From contig OY970069.1 of NCBI GenBank assembly GCA_963705325.1, forward strand, positions 2,790,001 to 2,854,000: a DNA stretch of 64,000 nt, in the 5' to 3' direction. The position numbers and the translations under genes were made by a program. Below are positions 35,906-43,449 of the stretch, in pieces; within the stretch, counting starts at the first letter, position 1, and each line of letters starts with the position of its first letter. Source of the stretch: DATARH01 sp963705325. Lineage in GTDB: Bacteria; Pseudomonadota; Alphaproteobacteria; ATCC43930; CGMCC-115725. A model generated the notes under the pieces. The model searched no databases and had not been told where the DNA came from. It was given only the letters and a program-made list of their open reading frames with translations.

Positions 35906-36712
35906 ATGCAGAACATCGTGGTCATCGGCAATTGCCAGGGAGAAATGGTGACGGCGGGGCTGCGGCATCCCGCCCTCGCGGGGCGCATCGCGGCGATGTA
36001 CCACTTCGTTGACTTGCCCGAGGAATTGCACGAGGCGGGACGCCGCGACCTCGCGAACTGCGATACCGTGTTGATCCAGGACATTGGCAATTTTGACGCT
36101 TACCCGCTGCGTGATGCCATCCCCGCACGGGCGCAGACCGTCGCGTTCCCCTGCTTGCGGCTGGCCTCGTTATGGCCCTTCGACAGCCAGAACGGACCCG
36201 GCGATGCGACGGCGCGGGCCCACAGCGAAGAGCCGCCGGTCTTCACCCATTTTGATGGACTGTTGGCGCGCTTGCGAACCGAGATCCCCGATCCGGAGGA
36301 TCGCTACCAGGCCTATCGCTCGCTGGCGGTCGATGGATTGCTGAACTTCCGGCGGATGCACCAGTTCGAGGAGCGGCGCCTGAACAGCCTCGACAGTCGT
36401 TTCAATTGCACGATCGGGCGCTTCATTCTCGACAATTTCCGCTCGACGCGATTGCTCAGCGCCACCGGGCACCCGAAGCGGGCGTTGTACCTTCTATTGC
36501 TTGGGTGGCTCTTGCCGCGGCTCGGCATCGCTGCGGATTATCCCGATGACGGCCTTCTCGATATGGACGATACCGACGAGGTCCCCGTGCATCCGGTGGT
36601 TGCCCGCGCGCTCGACGTCGCCTGGGCGGATGAGACGACGACCTACCGCTTTCAGGGCCGGCAGGTTCGCTGGGAGGACTATGTGCGTCTCTATATCCGC
36701 CAATTCGGCTGA
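35906..36712 (+). CDS. WcbI-like polysaccharide biosynthesis protein
   Basis: A 268-residue protein beginning NIVVIGNCQGEMVTAGL, the hallmark of the WcbI domain, named after a Burkholderia capsule-cluster protein that binds CoA and is suspected to be an acetyltransferase or related enzyme. LIQDIGNFDAYPL and VAFPCLRLASLWPF follow in family order. The C-terminal ~120 residues, with FILDNFRSTRLLSATGHP, are also typical. The stop is directly followed by the X2 start (TGA-ATG at 36710-36715), so the genes are tightly coupled. Presence between two paralogues and near two ACPs suggests acyl or polysaccharide modification, but the substrate is unknown. Confidence 0.75.
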   Translation: MQNIVVIGNCQGEMVTAGLRHPALAGRIAAMYHFVDLPEELHEAGRRDLANCDTVLIQDIGNFDAYPLRDAIPARAQTVAFPCLRLASLWPFDSQNGPGDATARAHSEEPPVFTHFDGLLARLRTEIPDPEDRYQAYRSLAVDGLLNFRRMHQFEERRLNSLDSRFNCTIGRFILDNFRSTRLLSATGHPKRALYLLLLGWLLPRLGIAADYPDDGLLDMDDTDEVPVHPVVARALDVAWADETTTYRFQGRQVRWEDYVRLYIRQFG

Positions 36713-37501
36713 ATGACGGGCGGACCGGAAACGAACAGGCGAATGGCGACCGCTCTGCGCGAGAGCGTGGGCGACGCGGTCGCGACCCTGCGCGCGTGGC
36801 ATCGCCGACGGCGCCCGCGGAAGACCGAGTTCGGAGCTCAGGTTTTACACGGGTTTACCGCGCAAGAATTCATGTATCGCTTTGAGAGTCTCGGCGAGAA
36901 TTGCGAGTTCGGGATCGTGCAGCGACGCTGCGGCGCCGAGCCGCTGGGGCCATTCCGATTTGCTATCGTCGGCGCGGACAATCTGGCGCGCGTTCTTGAA
37001 GCCGGGATGAGCGACCTGCTCGATGAGCAGCTGATGGAGGTAAAGCTCAGCGACGGGCGCTATGTCGTCCACAATCCCAAATATGCCATCACCTTTGGCC
37101 ATAGCGGTCTGCACGATGGTGAACTTGGTCCGGATCGGGCGCTGCATCTGATTGTTCGGCGCCTACAGCTACTGACCCGCAAGCTCAAGGCCATCCTCGC
37201 GGCCGGGGAGAAGATCCTGGTGTTTCGCAGCCGCGTCGACGACGACGCCGCGGCGCTGCGTCTCGGGGCCGCGCTGCGGCGCTTCGGGCCGAATGTGCTC
37301 TTGTGGGTAGCGCCGGCGCGAAACGCCGACGCGATCGGTGGCGTCGAGTTGCTCGCCCAGGGAATATTGAAAGGGCAAATCGATCCCGACAGCGATTGGG
37401 ACAATCTCGCGCTGGATACCTGGCTGACGCTGTGCGACCGTGCCTATGGCTGCTGGCGGGCGCTCGACGCGACAGGCGGCGGGAGGAGCATCGCGCGATG
37501 A
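36713..37501 (+). CDS. Unknown protein X2, paralogue of X1
   Basis: A 262-residue paralogue of X1. LGENCEFGIVQRRCGAEPL sits at the same place (Cys64 in both), followed by YVVHNPKYAITFGH, KILVFRSRVDDD and DSDWDNLALDTWLTLC. The N-terminal ~40 residues are Arg-rich, as in X1. The strict conservation of the Cys and of the late Asp-Ser-Asp-Trp motif suggests both are active proteins or that one supports the other. The stop TGA overlaps the ACP ATG (37498-37501), so translation is coupled. Family membership is as uncertain as for X1. Confidence 0.65.
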   Translation: MTGGPETNRRMATALRESVGDAVATLRAWHRRRRPRKTEFGAQVLHGFTAQEFMYRFESLGENCEFGIVQRRCGAEPLGPFRFAIVGADNLARVLEAGMSDLLDEQLMEVKLSDGRYVVHNPKYAITFGHSGLHDGELGPDRALHLIVRRLQLLTRKLKAILAAGEKILVFRSRVDDDAAALRLGAALRRFGPNVLLWVAPARNADAIGGVELLAQGILKGQIDPDSDWDNLALDTWLTLCDRAYGCWRALDATGGGRSIAR

Positions 37502-37758
37502 CCGAGGCCGAGGTCTATGACAAGCTCACGGCGATCTTCCGCGCGTTTTTCGATAATCCCGCTTTGGTGATTTTGCCGGACACGGCGCCCGGGAACATCG
37601 ACGGGTGGGATTCGGCGAAAACCGTATCGATCCTGCTCGAGATCGAGGAGTCGTTTCACTTCGAGATGAGCAGCGACGAGATCGACGGACTGCGCCGTGT
37701 CGCCGATTTCGTCGCGGTGATTCTGTCGCGAACGGGCGGATCATCGGCCCGCCCTTGA
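37498..37758 (+). CDS. Acyl carrier protein
   Basis: An 86-residue carrier with phosphopantetheine serine in GWDSAKTVSILLEIEESF. The helix before it is long and acidic, as usual. The DSAK motif, in place of the DSL or DSA forms of fatty-acid ACP, is like carriers in modification and secondary-metabolite clusters. The ATG overlaps the X2 stop, so it belongs to the X1-WcbI-X2 operon. It differs from the FAAL-linked ACP, so the cluster has two carriers. Its 3' end abuts the converging RRM gene. Confidence 0.88.
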   Translation: MTEAEVYDKLTAIFRAFFDNPALVILPDTAPGNIDGWDSAKTVSILLEIEESFHFEMSSDEIDGLRRVADFVAVILSRTGGSSARP

Positions 37759-37760
37759 GA

Positions 37761-38204
37761 TTACTGCGGCGTTAAGCGGCGGGGGATCGGGCGCAACGGT
37801 CGGCGCTCGACCTGGAAGCTCGGCTGCGGTCGCGGCGTTGCTGGGAACGCTTCCGGTCCGGCGCCGTCGCGCGGCGGCATCCGAGCCGGCGTCGTGGCGA
37901 TCCGCGGGCGGCGGACCGACCCCGTGCCGGGCGGCTTTTTCATCGGCTTTTCGCTCAATTGCACCGACAGCTTCGAGCCGTCGAGTTGCGTGCCGTCAAG
38001 GCCGCCGATCGCCGCCTTCGCGGCCTTTTCGGTGGCGATGTCGACAAAACCGTAGCGCAGCTTGGCGCCGGTGACCGGATCGCGCGCGATCGACGCACTC
38101 AGCACGATGCCGTACGGGTCGAACGCCTCGGCCAGCCGTTCTTCGGAAAAATCCGGGGGCAAATTGCCGACAAAGACATTGCCCTTATGTTTACGCGCAC
38201 GCAT
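37761..38204 (-). CDS. RRM-type RNA-binding protein
   Basis: A 147-residue protein with a single RNA recognition motif in the first ~85 residues. VFVGNLPPDFSEERL is RNP2 and LRYGFVDIATEKAAKAAI contains RNP1. A basic, Pro-rich tail follows (RRPRIATTPARMPP and beyond). Small RRM proteins of this kind occur in many bacteria and may bind mRNAs in cold or stress conditions. The ATG at 38204, with a G-rich region (CCGGGGGC) before it, is chosen because the long upstream frame shows no domain. It is convergent with the ACP gene, two bases apart. Confidence 0.85.
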   Translation of the reverse strand: MRARKHKGNVFVGNLPPDFSEERLAEAFDPYGIVLSASIARDPVTGAKLRYGFVDIATEKAAKAAIGGLDGTQLDGSKLSVQLSEKPMKKPPGTGSVRRPRIATTPARMPPRDGAGPEAFPATPRPQPSFQVERRPLRPIPRRLTPQ

Positions 38205-38414
38205 TTGCCCCCGGCCCTTTTGCGGTATCCCCGATGGTGTTGCGCCTAAGTTGTGGTCGGCATCCCCGCTCGTCAACGTGGCGCACCGGGCTTGAGGCGC
38301 ATTGCCGCAATGCAGCATTGCGCATCGACGCCGGATTAACGCTGCAGGGAATCGATCGTTGCATTGCCCGGCCCATCCGCGCGAGCATCGCCCGACGACA
38401 GGGAGGATGACGCC

Positions 38415-39284
38415 ATGATCCCACGTGAGCGGGTTCCCTATTCGGCAATCGTCGACCGCCCGCCGTTGAAGCTCCCTGGCGGCGCCCGCGTCGTCGTCTG
38501 GCCGATCGTCAACCTCGAGGTCTGGGACATCGCGAAGCCGATGGCGCGTCAGGTGCTGCCGGCGCCGACCGGCCAGGTGCTGCTCCCCGACGTGCCCAAT
38601 TGGTCGTGGCACGAATACGGGATGCGGGTCGGGGTCTGGCGCTTCTTCGATCTGTTCAAGCAGCTCGACATCCGCCCGACCGTCTCGATCAACGCCCGCG
38701 TCTGCGAGGACTACCCCCGCGTCGCCGAGGCCTGCCACAGCGCCGGCTGGGAGTTCATGGGCCACGCCTACGAGCAGGGGCCGATGCACTTGATCGAGGA
38801 TCAGAAGGCGATGATCGACAAGGCGGTTTCGGTCATCGAGAAGTTCACCGGATCGAAGCCGGTCGGCTGGCTCGGCCCTGGGCTAACCCAGACCTACGAG
38901 ACCCCCGAGCTGCTCGCCGCGGCGGGGATCAAGTACATCGGCGACTGGGTCTATGACGACGAGCCGACCGAGATCGCCACCGCCAACGGCCCGCTGGTGA
39001 CGTTGCCCTATACGGTCGAGCTCAACGACATCCCGATGATGATCGTGCAGCACCACGAGTCCGAATACTTCACCCGGCGCTGCATCGATACCTTCGACCG
39101 GCTCTATCAGGAGGGCGCCGACCGCGCCAAGATCATGGCGGTGGCGATCCACCCCTACATCTCCGGCCAGCCACACCGGATCAAGTACCTCGAAGCCGTC
39201 TACGACCACATCGCCCGCCACTCCGGTGTGCTGCACTGGAACGGGGTCGAGATATTGGAGTGGTATATGGCCGCAAAAACATGA
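38415..39284 (+). CDS. Polysaccharide deacetylase family protein (first copy)
   Basis: A 289-residue NodB-like deacetylase of the PuuE/allantoinase-like subgroup. GGARVVVWPIVNLEVWDI is the first block, RVGVWRFFDLFKQLDIRPTV aligns with the start of the barrel, and EFMGHAYEQG carries a metal-binding His in place of the second NodB motif. GWLGPGLTQTYETPELLAAAG and HPYISGQPHRIKYL complete it. Members of this group deacetylate or hydrolyse amide groups on various small compounds; which one is not told by sequence. GGGAGG lies eight bases before the ATG. A paralogue follows. Confidence 0.87.
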   Translation: MIPRERVPYSAIVDRPPLKLPGGARVVVWPIVNLEVWDIAKPMARQVLPAPTGQVLLPDVPNWSWHEYGMRVGVWRFFDLFKQLDIRPTVSINARVCEDYPRVAEACHSAGWEFMGHAYEQGPMHLIEDQKAMIDKAVSVIEKFTGSKPVGWLGPGLTQTYETPELLAAAGIKYIGDWVYDDEPTEIATANGPLVTLPYTVELNDIPMMIVQHHESEYFTRRCIDTFDRLYQEGADRAKIMAVAIHPYISGQPHRIKYLEAVYDHIARHSGVLHWNGVEILEWYMAAKT

Positions 39285-39370
39285 TGTCGCTTCCCGGCGG
39301 AAGCCGGGACCCATTGTTCAGCCGCTACTGCTTCGGAAAGATGGACCCCGGCCTCCGCCGGGGAACAGGA
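39285..39370. repeat. Dispersed intergenic repeat, copy 2
   Basis: Two hairpins (TCCCGGC-ggaa-GCCGGGA at 39292-39309, CCCCGGC-ctcc-GCCGGGG at 39346-39363) separated by CCATTGTTC and CTTCGGAAAG, with ATGGACCCCGG. It lines up with 11597-11690 and shares hairpins with 10286-10303 and 52037-52054. It fills most of the space between two paralogous deacetylase genes. Confidence 0.6.
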
Positions 39371-39380
39371 AAAGGAAGCC

Positions 39381-40254
39381 ATGCTCCCCACCGAACGCCT
39401 CGATTATTCGCCGATCTCGCAGCGCGAGAAGCTGACACTCCCCGGCGGGGCGCGGCTCGCGCTGTGGGTCATCGTCAATGTCGAGGAATGGGACATCAAC
39501 GAGACGATGCCGCGCACCGTGCTGACCCCGCCGGCCGGCGGCTCGCCGATGCCCGACATCCCCAATTGGGCGTGGCACGAATACGGCAACCGGGTCGGCT
39601 TCTGGCGCATGCTGGAGGTATTCGACGATCTGCGCGTGCCGGCGGTGCTGGCGATCAACGGCTCGGCCATCGCCCGCTACGCCGCGATCGTCGAGGCGGC
39701 GAAGCAGCGGCGCTGGGAGTTCATCGGCCACGGCTTCAGCCAAAAGAACATGCAGAAGGTCGCCGATGAGGCCGCCGACATTGCCCGGACTTCCGCGGCG
39801 ATCCGCGACGCCACGGGCAAGAACCCGCGCGGCTGGCTCGGCCCCGGCCTCACCGAGACCTGGGACACGCCCGACCTGCTCGCCGAGGCCGGTTACGACT
39901 ATGTCTGCGACTGGGTGCTCGACGATCAGCCGGTGCGGCTCAAGACCCGCGGCGGCAAGAGCATCGTCAACCTGCCCTACACCCAAGAATGCAACGATGT
40001 CGCGATGATGCTGATCCAGCACCACAAGGCGCGCGGAATACCAGGACCGCGCGATCGACCAGTTCGAGCAGCTTTATGCGGACGCCGAGGGCTCGGCGCG
40101 TGTCATGGCGCTGGTCATCCACCCCTACATCATGGGCGCGCCGCACCGGCTCAAATATTTCCGCAACGCGCTCGCCCATATCGCCGCGCACCAGGGCGTT
40201 GTGTGCTGGACCGGCGAGCAGATTTTGGATTGGTACCTGGGGCGAGAAAGATGA
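39381..40254 (+). CDS. Polysaccharide deacetylase family protein (second copy, one-base frame break)
   Basis: Paralogue of the gene before it: GGARLALWVIVNVEEWDI, RVGFWRMLEVFDDLRVPAV, EFIGHGFSQ and RGWLGPGLTETWDTPDLL match block by block. The frame breaks after QHHKAR. A G at 40035 is extra, and skipping it continues EYQDRAIDQFEQLYADAEG and HPYIMGAPHRLKYF to the TGA at 40252-40254, giving 290 residues. The length is one base over a multiple of three, consistent with a single insertion. The two deacetylases may form a pair or serve different substrates. GAAAAGGAAG lies upstream of the ATG. Confidence 0.87.
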
Positions 40255-40286
40255 ACCTGCGGGCCCTCTAAACGGAGCATTTGCGA

Positions 40287-40610
40287 ATGCGGATACTGGC
40301 CTTTTTTGTCTTAGTTATTCTCTCTATTTCATGCGCGAACACTGCTAGCGCGGCCGGAAATGAATTCATCGGCAAATTTACATTCAATTGGCTGTCCGAT
40401 CCCGCAAAGGCCAAATGCGTAAAAATAGACAACAAATTGATGGCGATGCTGGCTTCTTCCCAGTTTCACTGCCGGCCGCCGCAATCCAATACGGCCAGCG
40501 GTGTGACCGCACGAATGTGTGCAAAAGTCGATGGGACCGCCGAATACATGATATTCGACGCGCGCGCCGATTGTGAGAACGAACGCAAAACACAAGCCGT
40601 CGCCGAGTAG
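40287..40610 (+). CDS. Small secreted Cys-containing protein
   Basis: A 107-residue protein with a signal peptide (MRILAFFVLVILSISC then ANTASAA). The mature part holds four cysteines and begins GNEFIGKFTFNW. GC content drops here compared with neighbours. ACGGAGC lies about ten bases before the ATG at 40287. No family is recognised. It follows the second deacetylase in the same direction. Confidence 0.55.
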   Translation: MRILAFFVLVILSISCANTASAAGNEFIGKFTFNWLSDPAKAKCVKIDNKLMAMLASSQFHCRPPQSNTASGVTARMCAKVDGTAEYMIFDARADCENERKTQAVAE

Positions 40611-40682
40611 GGCGGGGCCTGCCCCGCGATCGTCTCGGGCGCCAAAAAAGGACTCTGCCCGCGTCCCGAGGGTTGCGGATGC

Positions 40683-40844
40683 TTACTTGGACGCGCGGGC
40701 GGGCGCCTCGATTTTGACGTCGACATGCTTGCTGCCAATGAACGGCATATGGCCGGTCATCGCCGCGCCCAGGATGGCCACGACAACGACGAGCGCCCCG
40801 ACGATAAAATAGAGGCCGCCGTTTCCACTGGAATTGTCAGCCAT
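40683..40844 (-). CDS. Small single-helix membrane protein
   Basis: A 53-residue protein: a short Gly-rich start (MADNSSGNGG), one hydrophobic helix (LYFIVGALVVVVAILGAA), and a short polar tail ending ARASK. The upstream frame to 41174 has no start that fits. It is convergent with the secreted protein gene and divergent from the amidase. Function unknown. Confidence 0.5.
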   Translation of the reverse strand: MADNSSGNGGLYFIVGALVVVVAILGAAMTGHMPFIGSKHVDVKIEAPARASK

Positions 40845-40892
40845 GTGCTTGACCCGCTTTCGGTTTAAGGTTGACGGATCGACGCGCAATCG

Positions 40893-42473
40893 ATGGCGGA
40901 TGTTCCACCGATGATCGAAAACGCATCGCTCGCCGACATCCGGCAGGCGCTGGCCCAGGGCCGGGTTACGTCGACCGCGCTGACCCGCGGCTACATCGAG
41001 CGCATCGAGGCCTATGACCGCGCCGGCCCGGCGCTCAATTCGGTGCGCGAGATCAATCCCGACGCGCTCGCTATCGCCGGGCTGCGCGACGGCCAGAAGC
41101 CGTCGAAGCGCTACCCGCTCGCCGGCATCCCGATCCTCGTCAAGGACAACATCGCCACCGGCGACCGTCAGCACACCACGGCCGGCTCGCTCGCGCTCGA
41201 AGGCGCGCGCGCCAAGCAGGACGCGACCGTGGTGGCGCGGCTGCGCGCCGCCGGCGCCGTGATCCTCGGCAAGGCCAACCTCACCGAATTCGCCAACATC
41301 CTGGCGATCGACATGCCCTCGGGCTACTCGTCGCTCGGCGGCCAGGTCAAGAACGCCTACGTACCGCTGCTCGACGCCAAGGGCGTGCTGCTGGTGACGC
41401 CCGGCGGGTCGTCATCGGGCTCGGCCGTCGCGGTCGCGGCGGGGCTCTGTGCCGCGGCGATCGGCACCGAAACGTCGGGCTCGCTCTTGAACCCGGCGAC
41501 GCAGAACGGGCTCGTCACCGTGAAGCCGACGGTCGGCCTTATCAGCCGCGCCGGGATTCTGCCCATATCGCATAGCCAGGACTCCGCCGGGCCGATGACG
41601 CGGACGGTGCGCGACGCGGCGATCCTGCTCAACGTGCTGGCGGCGCGCGACCCCGCCGACCCGGCGACCCGCCGGCTCCAGCGCCCGCGCGATTACACTG
41701 CCTACCTCGACCCGGACGGGCTCAAGGGCGCGCGCATCGGGGTGCCGAGCAACCCCGCTGACCCCGCCAACGATGCCTACTATCCGCCGCAGACCGCGCG
41801 CACCCAGGCGGCGATGCGCGAGGTCATCGGCGTGCTCGAAAGCGCGGGCGCTACCATTGTCCGCGCCAACATCCCGACGACCGGCTGGATGGGCGGGCCG
41901 GGCACCAACATGGCGGTGCTCAACACCAATCCCTTCAGCGCGACGCGCTACAAGCCGGCCTACCGCTCCATCGTCTTCATTTACGAGCTGAAGCGCGACC
42001 TCGACCTCTATCTGCGCGACTGGGTGCGCGAGACCGAGATGCGCTCGCTGGCCGACATCGTCGCCTTCAACGAAGCGCATCCGGAGGCGAGGCGCTTTGG
42101 CCAGGACCTGTTCCTCGCCGCCGCCGCGACCCGGGGCGACCTCGCTGAGCTCGAATACAAATCGGCGCGGGCGATGGATGTGCGCTCCGCCGGCGCGCTC
42201 GGCCTGGACGCCTATATGGACGCGCACCGCCTCGACGCGGTGCTGTTTCCCGGCGCCGCAGGCGCCACGATCGCCGCAAAACCGGGCTATCCGAGCGTCC
42301 AGGTGCCGGCCGGGTTCACCGCTGGGGTTGGCAATGCGGAGACGCCGGATTACCCGATCGGCGCCACCTTCACCGGCCGCGCCTGGAGCGAGCCGACCCT
42401 CTTGCGCCTCGCGTACGCCTACGAGCAGGCTTCGGGGTTGCGTCGGCAGCCGCCGGGGTTTCCGGCGCTGTGA
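40893..42473 (+). CDS. Amidase signature family hydrolase
   Basis: A 526-residue amidase that would hydrolyse an amide bond. The Ser-cisSer-Lys triad is visible: ILVKDN carries the lysine, and GGSSSGSAVAVAAGLC holds the serine loop with the SGS motif. The next block, AIGTETSGSLLNPA, has the nucleophile serine. GRAWSEPTLLRLAYAYEQA near the C-terminus is a known closing block. The N-terminus begins with ENASLADIRQAL, which is typical of the GatA-like subset but length favours a stand-alone enzyme. Substrate not known. It is divergent from the small membrane protein and lies 48 bases from it. Confidence 0.9.
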   Translation: MADVPPMIENASLADIRQALAQGRVTSTALTRGYIERIEAYDRAGPALNSVREINPDALAIAGLRDGQKPSKRYPLAGIPILVKDNIATGDRQHTTAGSLALEGARAKQDATVVARLRAAGAVILGKANLTEFANILAIDMPSGYSSLGGQVKNAYVPLLDAKGVLLVTPGGSSSGSAVAVAAGLCAAAIGTETSGSLLNPATQNGLVTVKPTVGLISRAGILPISHSQDSAGPMTRTVRDAAILLNVLAARDPADPATRRLQRPRDYTAYLDPDGLKGARIGVPSNPADPANDAYYPPQTARTQAAMREVIGVLESAGATIVRANIPTTGWMGGPGTNMAVLNTNPFSATRYKPAYRSIVFIYELKRDLDLYLRDWVRETEMRSLADIVAFNEAHPEARRFGQDLFLAAAATRGDLAELEYKSARAMDVRSAGALGLDAYMDAHRLDAVLFPGAAGATIAAKPGYPSVQVPAGFTAGVGNAETPDYPIGATFTGRAWSEPTLLRLAYAYEQASGLRRQPPGFPAL

Positions 42474-42648
42474 AATTTTATCAACATTTCCGCGTCATTG
42501 CGCCACGCGATTGCCACGATTGACCGGCATTGAGACTTGCGCCGCTCATCGCGAGGTGTAGATGGCGGATGCGCGGAACCAGTTGATCGAAGTCGAGGAA
42601 GATCAACTTGGTAAATCTGCGTCGCTCCGGTAATAGATCGGGATCGCT

Positions 42649-43446
42649 ATGCTTATGATGGGGAGCGACCCGAAAGGGTTCGAAGAGCGCGAGGAGGGGA
42701 TGGGGGTTATCGGCGGAATGTTCAAGGAGCTGGCTCGGCTCGGGGTGAGCCGCGCAGCCGCGTTCTTCTACGCGGTGGCGGTGGGCGTCGTCGCCAATAT
42801 CGTCATCGCCCACTTCTCGCCGCACAACACCGGTACCCCGGTTCAGGTGAGTGCGCCCGCGACCGCGGTGATGACGCCGCCGGCGCTGGTTGCCCCGCCG
42901 GCTACCGTGGTCAGGCCCGCCGCAGGGCCGTCAGCTACGGCGGTGATCCAACCCCGGCCCGAACCGAAGCCAGAACCCAAGCTGGCGCCACACGTCGCCT
43001 CCGCCCCGGTGGTGACGCCGGTCCATCCGGCGCCGCCCGTCGCGGCGATCGCCCCGACCCCGGCCGAACCACCCCCGGCGCTGCCCGACCCGTCCGTGGC
43101 GGCCAGCCTGCCGCCGGCCGCGGCGTTGCCATCGCCGCCGATGAAACCGGCCGCCGTGGCGCTCGCGCCGGCCGACATCGCGCCGCCCAAGCCAGCGGAT
43201 ACCGCGCCGCCCATGCCCGCTACCGCGCCGCCCAAGCCAGCGGATACCGCCGCGGCCAATCCGCCCGAATTGACGCCGCCCAAGCTGGCTCCCATCACCA
43301 GCGAGGTTGCGGTGGGGCCGCCGCCGGGGGTGCAGACGAAACCGGTGTCCCTCTTGCCGGTGCAGGAGCCGGTCGAGACCGCCGGCGCGCCTGCGCCCGA
43401 CGCGCCGCCAAAGAAGCCGGGACCAGGCGCCGGGGGACTGTACTAG
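42649..43446 (+). CDS. Membrane-anchored Pro/Ala-rich protein
   Basis: A 265-residue protein with an N-terminal charged part (EEREEG), one membrane helix near residues 35-55 (VSRAAAFFYAVAVGVV), and about 200 residues dominated by Pro, Ala and Val with repeated PPKPADTA units. The repeat and bias are typical of a periplasmic spacer. The later ATG at 42700 is possible. It is convergent with the methyltransferase fusion and preceded by a 175-base gap. The function is unknown. Confidence 0.5.
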   Translation: MLMMGSDPKGFEEREEGMGVIGGMFKELARLGVSRAAAFFYAVAVGVVANIVIAHFSPHNTGTPVQVSAPATAVMTPPALVAPPATVVRPAAGPSATAVIQPRPEPKPEPKLAPHVASAPVVTPVHPAPPVAAIAPTPAEPPPALPDPSVAASLPPAAALPSPPMKPAAVALAPADIAPPKPADTAPPMPATAPPKPADTAAANPPELTPPKLAPITSEVAVGPPPGVQTKPVSLLPVQEPVETAGAPAPDAPPKKPGPGAGGLY

Positions 43447-43449
43447 GGG

